DNA from: Variovorax sp. SG517
Lineage (GTDB): Bacteria > Pseudomonadota > Gammaproteobacteria > Burkholderiales > Burkholderiaceae_C
Direction: 5' to 3'
Assembly: GCF_013376045.1 (NCBI RefSeq)
Contig: NZ_JABMJG010000001.1
Span: forward strand, 372,001-436,000
Length of the DNA stretch: 64,000 bases
Shown here: one piece after another, positions 43,148 through 51,311 of the stretch
How the letters are laid out: every line of letters starts with the position of its first letter
How positions within the stretch are numbered: the stretch's first letter is position 1
The notes under the pieces: model-generated
Seen by the model: the letters and a program-made list of their open reading frames with translations, nothing else
Told to the model about the DNA's origin: nothing
The model's database searches: none
Position numbers and translations under genes: made by a program

Positions 43148-44035
43148 ATGAACGCCACCTCCATCGCGCAGCCGGTTCCCCACTCGGTGGGCCTGGATCG
43201 TCCCGCGCCCGCGCTGCCCGCGGACGCGTGCGACAGCCACATGCACATCTTCGATGCGCGCTTTGCCGCCTCGCCGCACTGGAAGCGCCAGCCGCCGCGC
43301 GCCGAAGTGGCGGCCTATCGGCTGCTGCAGCAAAGGCTGGGCACCTCGCGCACGGTGGTCGTCAACCCGTCGACCTACGGCACCGACAACGCCTGCACCC
43401 TCGATGCGCTCGCGCAGCTGGGCGAACAGGCGCGCGGCGTCGCGGTCGTCGCCGAGGACGTGGCCGACGATGAACTCGACCGCCTCGCGGCGCAGCGAAT
43501 CTGCGGCCTGCGCGTGAACTTCGTGACGCCGCAGTCCTGGGGCGTCACCACGCCGCGGATGCTGACGACGCTGGCGCGCAAGGTGGCGCGGCTGGGCTGG
43601 CACATCCAGGTGTTCGTGCACCCGGAGCAGCTGGTGGAGCTCGAGCCGGTGCTGGCCGCCCTGCCGGTGCCGCTGGTCATCGACCACATGGCGCGCATCG
43701 ATCCGGCCGAAGGCGCCGATGCAGCGGCGTTCACCGTGGCGCGGCGGCTGCTCGACGGCGGCAACACATGGATGAAGCTCTCGGGCGTCTACATGCGTTC
43801 GCGCGACGGCGCGCCCGCCTACCGCGATGCCTTCGCGCTGGGCAGGGCGCTGGTAGAGGCGGCACCCGAGCGGCTGGTGTGGGGCAGCGACTGGCCGCAC
43901 ACGACCGAGACGCCGGGCACGGTGGACGACGCCGCGCTCGCCAACGTGCTCGCAGCCTGGTGCGGCGACGAGGCGGTGCGCAGGCGCATCCTCGTCGACA
44001 ACCCGGCCAAACTCTATGGATTCGCGGCCGCCTGA
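43148..44035 (+). CDS. Amidohydrolase-2 family lactonase/isomerase, copy 2
   Basis: 295 residues, same COG3618 type as the gene at 37562: CDSHMHIFDARF, NPSTYGTDN, VIDHMARI, WMKLSGVYM, WGSDWPH and VDNPAKLYGF align in order. The shared STYGTDN and DNPA-LYGF segments suggest the two are paralogues from a duplication or from separate acquisitions. Likely opens or isomerises a sugar-acid lactone; followed by an SMP-30 lactonase. Confidence 0.85.
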   Translation: MNATSIAQPVPHSVGLDRPAPALPADACDSHMHIFDARFAASPHWKRQPPRAEVAAYRLLQQRLGTSRTVVVNPSTYGTDNACTLDALAQLGEQARGVAVVAEDVADDELDRLAAQRICGLRVNFVTPQSWGVTTPRMLTTLARKVARLGWHIQVFVHPEQLVELEPVLAALPVPLVIDHMARIDPAEGADAAAFTVARRLLDGGNTWMKLSGVYMRSRDGAPAYRDAFALGRALVEAAPERLVWGSDWPHTTETPGTVDDAALANVLAAWCGDEAVRRRILVDNPAKLYGFAAA

Positions 44036-44058
44036 TCCGCGCAGACTAGGAGACCCAC

Positions 44059-44973
44059 ATGTACTTCCTGCAAGCGCCCCAGGTGCTGGAACTCCAGACC
44101 TTCACCAGCATGCCCGACCGCTTCCGGCGCCGCGAGCCGAGCATCTGGGCCGATGCCAACCGCGGCGGACAGCCGACCGACTCATTCCTCGAAGGGCCGG
44201 TGTTCGACGACGCCGGCAACCTCTACGTCTCGGACATTCCCTTCGGCCGCATCTTCCGCATCGACGCCTCGGGCGAATGGACGCTGGTTGCCGAATACGA
44301 CGGCGAGCCGAACGGCATGAAGTTCATCGATGCGAACACGCTGCTCGTCACCGACTACCAGAACGGCCTGATGCGCGTGGACGTGCGCACCGGCAGCGTC
44401 GCGCCGCACCTGCGGCGGCGCAACACCGAGAGCTTCAAGGGCGTGAACGACCTGGTGCTGGACGCGCGGGGCAACGTCTACTTCACCGACCAGGGCCAGA
44501 GCGGGCTGCATGACCCGTCGGGGCGCCTGTATCGCCTGCGGCCCGACGGACAACTCGACCTGCTGCTGTCGAACGTGCCCAGCCCCAACGGCGTGGCGCT
44601 CTCGCCCGACGGCAAGGTGCTCTACCTCGCGGTGACGCGCGGCAACTGCATCTGGCGCGTGCCGCTGCTCGCGGACGGCAGCGTCGCCAAGGTGGGCCAG
44701 TTCTTCACCTCCTACGGCCCGAGCGGCCCCGACGGCCTCGCGGTCGACGCGCTGGGGCGTCTGCTGATCGCCAACCCGGGCCTCGGCGTCGTCTGGGTGC
44801 TCAATGCGCGCGCGGAACCGGTCGTGGTGCTGCGCGGCCCGGTCGGAGCCTCGACAACCAACATCGCCTTCGGCGGGCCGGACCGCTCCACGCTGTTCGT
44901 CACCGATTCGACGCACGGCAACGTGCTGAAGGCCGAGCTCGACGCGCCGGGCACCCCGTTGCACCGGGGCTGA
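44059..44973 (+). CDS. SMP-30/gluconolactonase-family lactonase, copy 2
   Basis: 304 residues, beta-propeller. FLEGPVFDDAGNLYVSDI (Glu ligand), KGVNDLVLDARGNVYFTD (Asn ligand) and GPDGLAVDALGRLLIAN (Asp ligand) are in the expected order. AGGAG precedes ATG 44059. Last gene of the nine-gene operon; it converges on the idnD-like gene with 9 bp between the stops and no clear terminator. Confidence 0.87.
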   Translation: MYFLQAPQVLELQTFTSMPDRFRRREPSIWADANRGGQPTDSFLEGPVFDDAGNLYVSDIPFGRIFRIDASGEWTLVAEYDGEPNGMKFIDANTLLVTDYQNGLMRVDVRTGSVAPHLRRRNTESFKGVNDLVLDARGNVYFTDQGQSGLHDPSGRLYRLRPDGQLDLLLSNVPSPNGVALSPDGKVLYLAVTRGNCIWRVPLLADGSVAKVGQFFTSYGPSGPDGLAVDALGRLLIANPGLGVVWVLNARAEPVVVLRGPVGASTTNIAFGGPDRSTLFVTDSTHGNVLKAELDAPGTPLHRG

Positions 44974-44982
44974 GCCCCATCC

Positions 44983-46062
44983 TCAGGCGGCGACGGCTTC
45001 CGCCTGCGCCGCATCTCCCGCGAAGTCGATCAGCACCTTCATCGCCTTGCGCCTGTCGCTCGCCAGCTCGAAGGCCTGGCGCGCCTGCAGCATCGGGAAT
45101 GTGTGCGACACCACCGGGGAAAGGTCGACGCGCCCTTCGTTGATGAGCTTCACCGCCAGCGCGAACTCGGCATGGAAGCGGAACGAGCCGCAGATGCTGA
45201 GCTCCTTCGCCACCACCATGTTCTGCGGAATGCTCACGTCGCCGCCCAGGCCGAGCTGGACGACCACGCCGCGCGGGCGCATCACCTCCAGGCCGTCGCG
45301 CAAAGCGCGCTCGTTGCCGGAGCATTCGAGCATCACGTCGAAGGTGCCCTTGTCGGCCGAGTAGCGCGAGACCCAGTCCTTGTCCTGCGCGACGTTGATG
45401 GCGTTGTCGGCGCCCATGGCGCGTGCGATGGCCAATGGCTCGTCGACCACGTCGGTGGCCGTGACCTCGGCCGCGCCGTGCGCGCGCGCCGCCGCGATGG
45501 CGAGCACGCCGATGGGCCCGCAGCCCGACACCAGCACGCGCTTGCCCAGCAGCGGCCCGGCGCGCGACACGCCGTGCAGCCCCACGGAGAACGGCTCGGC
45601 CAGCGCGGCCAGCCGCAGCGGCACGTGATCGGCCACCTTCACGCATTGCGTGGCCTCGCACAGCAGCATGTTGCGGAACGCGCCCTGCACGTGCGGCGTG
45701 CGCATCGCGCTGCCGTAGAAGCGCATGTCGAGGCACTGGTTAGGCAGGCCCTCCAGGCAGAACTTGCAGGCGCCGCAGGGGCGGCTCGGGTTGACGGCCA
45801 CCTTGTCGCCGATGCGCACGCCCTCGACGCCGGGCGCCACCGCCACCACGGTGCCGGCCACCTCGTGGCCCAGCACCATCGGTTCCTTGATGCGCACGGT
45901 GCCGAAGCCGCCGTTGTGGAAGTAATGCAGGTCGGAGCCGCAGATGCCGCCCATGCCGACCTTCACCAGCACCTGGCCGGGGCCGATCTCGCCGGCATCC
46001 TGTTCGTCCAGGCGCAGGTCGTCGGGGGCGTGGATCACGAGGCACATGCAACGCAGGCGCAT
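44983..46062 (-). CDS. idnD: L-idonate 5-dehydrogenase (zinc alcohol dehydrogenase family)
   Basis: 359 residues. Catalytic zinc region GICGSDLHYFHNGG and LGHEVAGTV; structural zinc cysteines in CGACKFCLEGLPNQC; MRFYGSAMRTPHVQGAF and the Rossmann GCGPIGVLA match E. coli IdnD closely. Expected to oxidise L-idonate to 5-keto-gluconate with NAD(P). GAAGGA precedes ATG 46062. Downstream of the 2-hydroxyacid dehydrogenase gene (27-bp gap), under the double GATACCGGTAAC operator. Confidence 0.88.
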   Translation of the reverse strand: MRLRCMCLVIHAPDDLRLDEQDAGEIGPGQVLVKVGMGGICGSDLHYFHNGGFGTVRIKEPMVLGHEVAGTVVAVAPGVEGVRIGDKVAVNPSRPCGACKFCLEGLPNQCLDMRFYGSAMRTPHVQGAFRNMLLCEATQCVKVADHVPLRLAALAEPFSVGLHGVSRAGPLLGKRVLVSGCGPIGVLAIAAARAHGAAEVTATDVVDEPLAIARAMGADNAINVAQDKDWVSRYSADKGTFDVMLECSGNERALRDGLEVMRPRGVVVQLGLGGDVSIPQNMVVAKELSICGSFRFHAEFALAVKLINEGRVDLSPVVSHTFPMLQARQAFELASDRRKAMKVLIDFAGDAAQAEAVAA

Positions 46063-46089
46063 GGTTCTTTTCCTTCTCTCTGTCAGGTG

Positions 46090-47046
46090 TCAGGCGACGG
46101 GGGTGATCAGGGGCAGGCCCGCGAAGTGGGCCTCCAGGTTGCGGCGCACCAGCTCGCCCATGGCGCGGCGCGTCTGTTCGGTGCCGCTGCCATGGTGCGG
46201 CGTGAGCACCACGTTGTCGAGCGCGGCGAAGCGCGGGTCGATGCCCGGCTCGTTGAGGAACACGTCGAGCGCCGCACCGGCGATCGCGCGCGTCTCCAGT
46301 GCCTGCAGCAGCGCGCCTTCGTCCACCGTGGTGCCGCGCGACACGTTCACGAGCCAGCCCTTGGGTCCCAGCGCGCGCAGCACCTCGGCATTCACGATGC
46401 CGCGCGTGGCATCGCCGCCGGGCAGGATGACGATGAGCACGTCGCACCAGTCGGCCATGGCGGCCAGGCTGGCGAAGTGGCGGTGCGGGCTCTCCGCCTT
46501 CGGCGTGCGGCTGAAGTAGCCCACTTCGACGTCGAAGCCCGAGAGCCGCCGCGCGATGGTGCTGCCGATGCGGCCGAAGCCCGCGATGCCGACGCGCTGG
46601 CCGAAGACGCGCGTGGCCAGCGGCATGGCGGCATTGGCCCACGCGCCGCTTCGCACGAAGGCGTCGCCCGCCGGAATGCGGCGCTGCGCCGCGAGCATGA
46701 GGCCCACGGCGAGATCGGCCACGTCTCCGTTGAGCACGTCGGGCGTGTTGGTCACGCGGATGCCCCGCGCGCGGCAGGCGGCGAGATCGATGGCGTCGGT
46801 GCCCACGCCGTAGCAGGCGACCAGCTCCAGCCTGGGCAGCGCCGCAATGAGTTCGGCGCTCGCGCCCAGTTCGCCGCGCGTGGCGATCGCGCGGATCTCC
46901 TGCGCGTGCGCGGCAATGAAGGCCTGGCGGTCGGGCGCCTCCCACAGGCGGTACAGGGTGTAGGACTCGCGCATCGGCGCCATGTCCCACTCGGGGTAGG
47001 CGCCCATCATCAGCACATGCGGGGAAGCGGCGGCGGTAGCGGTCAA
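46090..47046 (-). CDS. D-2-hydroxyacid dehydrogenase (glyoxylate/2-ketogluconate reductase-like)
   Basis: About 318 residues from TTG 47046, chosen because AGGAG lies 8 nt upstream; an upstream TTG at 47082 abuts the operator. Rossmann motif GIAGFGRIGSTIA; catalytic Arg in NVSRGTTVDE, Glu in DVFLNEPG, His in LTPHHGSGT. GhrB/2-ketoaldonate-reductase-like enzymes interconvert 2-keto and 2-hydroxy sugar acids with NADPH, which suits an idonate/ketogluconate pathway with idnD and idnO. Confidence 0.83.
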   Translation of the reverse strand: MTATAAASPHVLMMGAYPEWDMAPMRESYTLYRLWEAPDRQAFIAAHAQEIRAIATRGELGASAELIAALPRLELVACYGVGTDAIDLAACRARGIRVTNTPDVLNGDVADLAVGLMLAAQRRIPAGDAFVRSGAWANAAMPLATRVFGQRVGIAGFGRIGSTIARRLSGFDVEVGYFSRTPKAESPHRHFASLAAMADWCDVLIVILPGGDATRGIVNAEVLRALGPKGWLVNVSRGTTVDEGALLQALETRAIAGAALDVFLNEPGIDPRFAALDNVVLTPHHGSGTEQTRRAMGELVRRNLEAHFAGLPLITPVA

Positions 47047-47084
47047 GCGGGTGTCTCCTGCTGGGGCAGCGGTCCGAGTCAATT

Positions 47085-47096
47085 GATACCGGTAAC
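47085..47096. promoter_or_regulatory. GATACCGGTAAC palindrome (operator site 3)
   Basis: Identical to operator site 1 at 33236. It sits about 40 bp upstream of the leftward 2-hydroxyacid dehydrogenase start, inside the divergent idn promoter region, exactly 70 bp from site 4. Confidence 0.75.
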
Positions 47097-47154
47097 TTTA
47101 ATCGATGCGCCCCTGCAAAGCCAGCGAAGGTTTTACCCATTGACGAAATCAAAA

Positions 47155-47166
47155 GATACCGGTAAC
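47155..47166. promoter_or_regulatory. GATACCGGTAAC palindrome (operator site 4)
   Basis: Identical 12-mer, about 45 bp upstream of the rightward idnO start. The flanking AAAA before and CTTTC after also resemble site 1, extending the match. Paired with site 3, the geometry would allow looping by a LacI-type dimer or tetramer. Confidence 0.75.
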
Positions 47167-47211
47167 TTTCTTCGCCAGTCACGCCCCTCACCCAGGACCC
47201 AGGAACTCCCC

Positions 47212-47973
47212 TTGAAACTGTTCGACCTCTCCGGGCGCACCGCCCTCGTCACCGGCTCCAGCAAGGGCATCGGCTTCGCGCTGGCTGGCGCGCTGGGCAA
47301 CGCGGGCGCCCGCGTCGTGCTCAATGCGCGCGATGCCGCCGCGCTCACCGCAGCCCGCGACGCCCTGCGCGCCCGGGGCATCGCGGCCGAAGCCGCGGCC
47401 TTCGACGTCACCGACGCCGCCGCGGTGGAAGCCGGCGTGGCCGCCATCGAGGCCGACGTCGGCCCCATAGACATCCTCGTCAACAACGCCGGCATGCAGC
47501 ATCGCGGGCCCTTCGCCGAATTTCCGGTCGATGCCTGGCACAAGATCACCACCACCAACATCGACAGCGTGTTCCTGGTGGGCCGCGCCGTCGCGCAGCG
47601 CATGATCGAGCGCAAGCGCGGCAAGATCATCAACGTGTGCTCGGTGCAGAGCGAACTGGGCCGCCCGGGCATCGCGCCCTATGCGGCCACCAAGGGCGCG
47701 GTGAAGATGCTCACCAAGGGCATGGCGATCGACCTCGGCAAGCACGGCATCCAGGTCAACGGCCTGGGCCCGGGCTACTTCAAGACCGAGCTCACGCAGG
47801 CGCTGGTGGCCGACGAGGCCTTCACCGCATGGCTCTCGGGCCGCACGCCCGCGGGCCGATGGGGCGACGTGGAAGAGCTGGGCGGCGCTGCCATCTTCCT
47901 GGCCTCGGACGCATCGAGCTTCGTCAACGGCCACATCCTGTATGTGGACGGCGGCATCACCGCGAGCCTGTAG
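47212..47973 (+). CDS. idnO: Gluconate 5-dehydrogenase / 5-ketogluconate reductase (SDR family)
   Basis: 253 residues from TTG 47212 (AGGA upstream). SDR motifs: TGSSKGIGFALA, LVNNAGMQHRGPFAEFP, catalytic Ser in CSVQSELGRPGI and Tyr-Lys in YAATKGAVKMLTKGMA, then GPGYFKTELTQALV. NVCSVQSELGR and DEAFTAWL are close to E. coli IdnO, which reduces 5-keto-D-gluconate to D-gluconate. Divergent from the 2-hydroxyacid dehydrogenase/idnD pair across two operators. Confidence 0.9.
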   Translation: MKLFDLSGRTALVTGSSKGIGFALAGALGNAGARVVLNARDAAALTAARDALRARGIAAEAAAFDVTDAAAVEAGVAAIEADVGPIDILVNNAGMQHRGPFAEFPVDAWHKITTTNIDSVFLVGRAVAQRMIERKRGKIINVCSVQSELGRPGIAPYAATKGAVKMLTKGMAIDLGKHGIQVNGLGPGYFKTELTQALVADEAFTAWLSGRTPAGRWGDVEELGGAAIFLASDASSFVNGHILYVDGGITASL

Positions 47974-48017
47974 CAGCGTGGCGCGTGCCCGCCTCGGCCA
48001 TTCATGAAAGCCTTCGC

Positions 48018-48923
48018 ATGACGAAGACGACCGCCCCGACGCCGCGCGTGGCCGTGATCGGCGTCGGCATCATGGGCTCGGCCATTTCGCGCCGGCTGCT
48101 CGAATGCGGCCACCGCGTGAGCGTGTTCGACCTCGACGCCGCCAAGGTCGCGGCGCTCGTCGCGCACGGCGCGGCGGCGGCGGCCACGGCACGCGAGGCG
48201 GCGGCCGCGAGCGACTTCGTCATCACCAGCCTCAACTCGGCCGCGGTGGTGGAGCGCGCCATCTTCGGCGACGACGGCATCGCCGCCGCCATGCCTGCGG
48301 ACCCCCAGCGACTGCTGATCGACATGTCGTCCATCGACCCTCCTTCCACGCGCCGGCTCGCGCAGTCGCTGCGCGAGCGCACGGGCATGGGCTTCGTCGA
48401 TGCGCCGCTTTCCGGCGGTGCGCCCAAGGCGCTGCTGGGCAAGCTCACGGTGATGGCCGGCGGAAGCGCCGAAGACGTGCAGCGCGCACGCGCGGTAATG
48501 GACAGCCTGTGCGCCAACTACACCCACATGGGCGCGAGCGGCGCGGGCCAGACGACCAAGCTGGTCAACCAGCTGCTGTGCGCCATCGGCTTCCAGGCCG
48601 TGGCGGAAGCGGTGCGGCTGGCCGAGGCCGGCGGCGTCGATGCGTCGAAGCTGCCCGCCGCGCTGTCCGGCGGACGCGCCGACAGCCAGATCCTGCGCGA
48701 GTTCGGCCCCAGGATGGCAGCGCGCGACTACACGCCCACCGGCCGCATCGACAACATGCTCAAGGACCTCGAGGCGGTGCAGGCCTTCTCGCAGGGCCAG
48801 CGCCTGCCGCTGCCGCTGGTGGGCGCCGTCTCGGAGCTGCATCGCGCCTTCGTCGCGGCCGGACTCGGCGCGCGGGACACGGCCGAGATGATGCGGCAGT
48901 TCAGCGGCTACGAGCGCGGCTGA
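48018..48923 (+). CDS. 3-hydroxyisobutyrate dehydrogenase-family NAD(P)-dependent reductase
   Basis: 301 residues. N-terminal Rossmann VAVIGVGIMGSAISRRL; substrate signature FVDAPLSGGAPKALLGKL; catalytic lysine in GAGQTTKLVNQLL; C-terminal helical domain ends MMRQFSGYERG. Members act on 3-hydroxy acids such as 3-hydroxyisobutyrate, tartronate semialdehyde or related sugar-acid intermediates. It follows idnO by 44 bp and is probably co-transcribed, so a role in the same sugar-acid pathway is likely. Confidence 0.87.
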   Translation: MTKTTAPTPRVAVIGVGIMGSAISRRLLECGHRVSVFDLDAAKVAALVAHGAAAAATAREAAAASDFVITSLNSAAVVERAIFGDDGIAAAMPADPQRLLIDMSSIDPPSTRRLAQSLRERTGMGFVDAPLSGGAPKALLGKLTVMAGGSAEDVQRARAVMDSLCANYTHMGASGAGQTTKLVNQLLCAIGFQAVAEAVRLAEAGGVDASKLPAALSGGRADSQILREFGPRMAARDYTPTGRIDNMLKDLEAVQAFSQGQRLPLPLVGAVSELHRAFVAAGLGARDTAEMMRQFSGYERG

Positions 48924-48974
48924 ACCGCTCTCGCCTCCTCATCACGCGAACACGACACAGGAAAGAGAGAACCC

Positions 48975-49316
48975 ATGTTCATCCGCTGCGCATTCTTCAG
49001 GGGCCGGGTCAAGGCCGGCATGGAAGAAGCCTTCGACCGCCACGTGCACGACAGGCTGGTGCCGCTGTGGACCCGCTTTCCCGGAGCGCTCGAGGTGCGC
49101 GTGCTGCGCCAGCTCGAAAGCGACGTGAGCGACCCCGAGCTGGCGATGGTGCTGTCGATCCGCTACGCGAGCCGCGAGGACATCGCCCGCGCGCTCGAAT
49201 CGCCGGTGCGCCACGAAAGCCGCGAGGTCTCGAAGAAGCTCTTCGAGATGTTCGACGGCACGGTCTTCCACACCGTCTTCAGCGCCGAGGAGTTCGCGCT
49301 CGCGAACGCTTCCTGA
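48975..49316 (+). CDS. Small protein, probable dimeric alpha/beta barrel
   Basis: 113 residues from ATG 48975 with a purine-rich ribosome site. FIRCAFFRGRVKAGMEEAFD, VRVLRQLESDVSDPELAMVL and an aromatic C-terminal strand (FDGTVFHTVFSAEEF) suggest the EthD/antibiotic-monooxygenase fold, often found with catabolic genes as isomerases or oxygenases. I cannot assign an activity. It trails the idnO/dehydrogenase unit and overlaps the convergent GH15 gene by 38 bp. Confidence 0.62.
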   Translation: MFIRCAFFRGRVKAGMEEAFDRHVHDRLVPLWTRFPGALEVRVLRQLESDVSDPELAMVLSIRYASREDIARALESPVRHESREVSKKLFEMFDGTVFHTVFSAEEFALANAS

Positions 49317-51270
49317 CGGGCGCCTTCGGCGCCTCTTCTTTCTTCCTTTTCTCCTTCTGCTTCCGCACCGACGCCTTGCCGTCGAGGTCCGCCAGCTCCC
49401 AGATCCCGCCGGCCGCCGACACCAGCGCGTGCGCGCTGTTGATCAGCCCGATGTGCGAGAAGGCCTGCGGAAAATTGCCCAGCTGCCGGCGCGCCACCGG
49501 GTCGTATTCCTCGGCGTAGAGCCCCAGGTCGTTGGCCAGCGCCAGCAGCCGCTTGAACAGCGCCCGCGCCTTGCGCAGCCTGCCCATGGCGACATACACG
49601 TTCGCCAGCCAGAAGCTGCACGCGAGGAACGCGCCCTCCCCGCCGCCGAGGCCGTCCACGCCCTTCTCGGTGCGGTAGCGGTACACCAGCCCGTTGAAGA
49701 TCAGCTCCTTCTCGATGCGCGCGATGGTGCCCTGCACGCGCGGGTCGTGGATCGGCAGGAAGCCGATCAGCGGCATCCACAGCAGCGCGGCGTCCACCGT
49801 GTCGGCGCCGTAGTACTGCATGAACGAATTGGACGCGGCGTCGTAGCCGCGGGCGCAGATCTCGGCATGGATCTCGTCGCGCACCTCCCGCCAGCGCTCG
49901 ACCGGGCCTTCGAGGCCGAACTCGGTGGCGCTCGCGATCACCCGGTCGAAGGCCAGCCAGCACATGACCTTGGAGTGCACGAAGTGGCGCGGCTCGCCGC
50001 GCACTTCCCAGAGGCCGCAATCGGGCTCCCGCCACAGCTCCATCAGCTGCTTCGCGATGGCGCGCTCCAGCGGCCAGAGCTTCTCCATGTCCGCCAGCCC
50101 GGCCTTGCGCGCCGCATGGAAGGCCGCGATGACGGAGCCGTAGACGTCGAGCTGCCGCTGCCCGTGCGCGCCATTGCCGATGCGCACCGGGCGGCTGCCT
50201 TCGTAGCCTGCGAGCCAGCCGAGCTCGAGCTCGGTCAGCGAGCGTTCGCCATGCAGGCCGTACATCACCTGCAGTTCCTCGGGCGAGCCGCCGACCGCGC
50301 GCATCAGCCACCAGCGCCATGCGCTGGCCTCCTCCACGTAACCCGAGCCGATCAGCGCATAGAGCGTGAGCGCCGCGTCGCGCAGCCAGCAGAAGCGGTA
50401 GTCCCAGTTGCGCTCGCCGCCGGGCAGCTCGGGCAGCGAGGCGCTGGGCGCGGCGACGATGCCGCCGGTGGGTTCGTAGGTGAGCGCCTTGAGCGTGAGC
50501 AGCGAGCGCATCACGGGCTCGCGGAACTCGCCGTGGTAGCCGCAGCGTTCGGTCCATGCGCTCCATTCGGCGACGGTGCGCGCCAGCAGCGAATTGGCGT
50601 CGCGCGTCACCGGCGGCTTCAGGTGCGAGGGAAACCAGTCGAGGCTGAAGGCGATGGACTGGCCCGCCGACACGGTGAAGTCGGCGAAGCTCGCGAAGTT
50701 CTCGTTGGTCAGCGGCACGCCGGAGCTGATGCGCACGGAGTCGGGCCCGGCGGTGGCGAACACCGCGCCGTCGCGCCGGTCCATCCACGGGCACCACTCG
50801 CCGTAGTTGAAGCGGATGCGGAACTCGGTGTGCATGGCCACCGTGCCGCGCACGCCCCGCACGATGCGCACCACCTCGTGCGTGCCGTCGAGGGCGGGAC
50901 GGGGCATGAAATCGGTGACGACGGCGGTTCCGCCGGGCACGCGGATGGTCGTCTCCAGCACCACCGTGCCCGGCAGGTAGCGCCGCGTGACGCGCGCCTT
51001 GGGGTCGGTCGCGCGCATCGACCAGTGGCCGTTGCGCTCGTCTCCGAGCAGGCTGGCGAACATCGCCGCGGAATCGAAGCGCGGCAGGCACAGCCACTCG
51101 ATGTCGCCGCCGCGATGCACCAGCGCCGCGCTGTGGGTCGAGCCGATGAGCGCGTAGTCGCCGATGGGGCGGTCGCCGTGCAGCTTGACGGAAGGTTGCT
51201 TGGAGGTCTTTGGCAAGAGCCCGAGCTTTGCCGCCCGCGCGGGCGCGGCGCGCCAGCGCAGGGCGCGCAT
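49279..51270 (-). CDS. Glycoside hydrolase family 15 protein (glucoamylase/trehalase-like)
   Basis: 663 residues. N-terminal super-sandwich domain (PIGDYALIGSTHSAALVHRG, GDIEWLCLPRFDS) and an (alpha/alpha)6 barrel with NWDYRFCWLRDAALTLYALI, GLWEVRGEPRHFVHSKVMCW and LGNFPQAFSHIGLINSA, all characteristic of bacterial GH15 enzymes acting on alpha-glucans or trehalose. No signal peptide is seen. The C-terminus is an extremely basic tail (RKQKEKRKKEE and RKRSRARTPRR). Its 3' end overlaps the small convergent gene; a structured element lies 42 bp upstream. Confidence 0.88.
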   Translation of the reverse strand: MRALRWRAAPARAAKLGLLPKTSKQPSVKLHGDRPIGDYALIGSTHSAALVHRGGDIEWLCLPRFDSAAMFASLLGDERNGHWSMRATDPKARVTRRYLPGTVVLETTIRVPGGTAVVTDFMPRPALDGTHEVVRIVRGVRGTVAMHTEFRIRFNYGEWCPWMDRRDGAVFATAGPDSVRISSGVPLTNENFASFADFTVSAGQSIAFSLDWFPSHLKPPVTRDANSLLARTVAEWSAWTERCGYHGEFREPVMRSLLTLKALTYEPTGGIVAAPSASLPELPGGERNWDYRFCWLRDAALTLYALIGSGYVEEASAWRWWLMRAVGGSPEELQVMYGLHGERSLTELELGWLAGYEGSRPVRIGNGAHGQRQLDVYGSVIAAFHAARKAGLADMEKLWPLERAIAKQLMELWREPDCGLWEVRGEPRHFVHSKVMCWLAFDRVIASATEFGLEGPVERWREVRDEIHAEICARGYDAASNSFMQYYGADTVDAALLWMPLIGFLPIHDPRVQGTIARIEKELIFNGLVYRYRTEKGVDGLGGGEGAFLACSFWLANVYVAMGRLRKARALFKRLLALANDLGLYAEEYDPVARRQLGNFPQAFSHIGLINSAHALVSAAGGIWELADLDGKASVRKQKEKRKKEEAPKAPVRKRSRARTPRR

Positions 51271-51311
51271 CGCTGCCGGACAAGGCCCAATCGGGCGCCC
51301 CCTGAGGGCCG

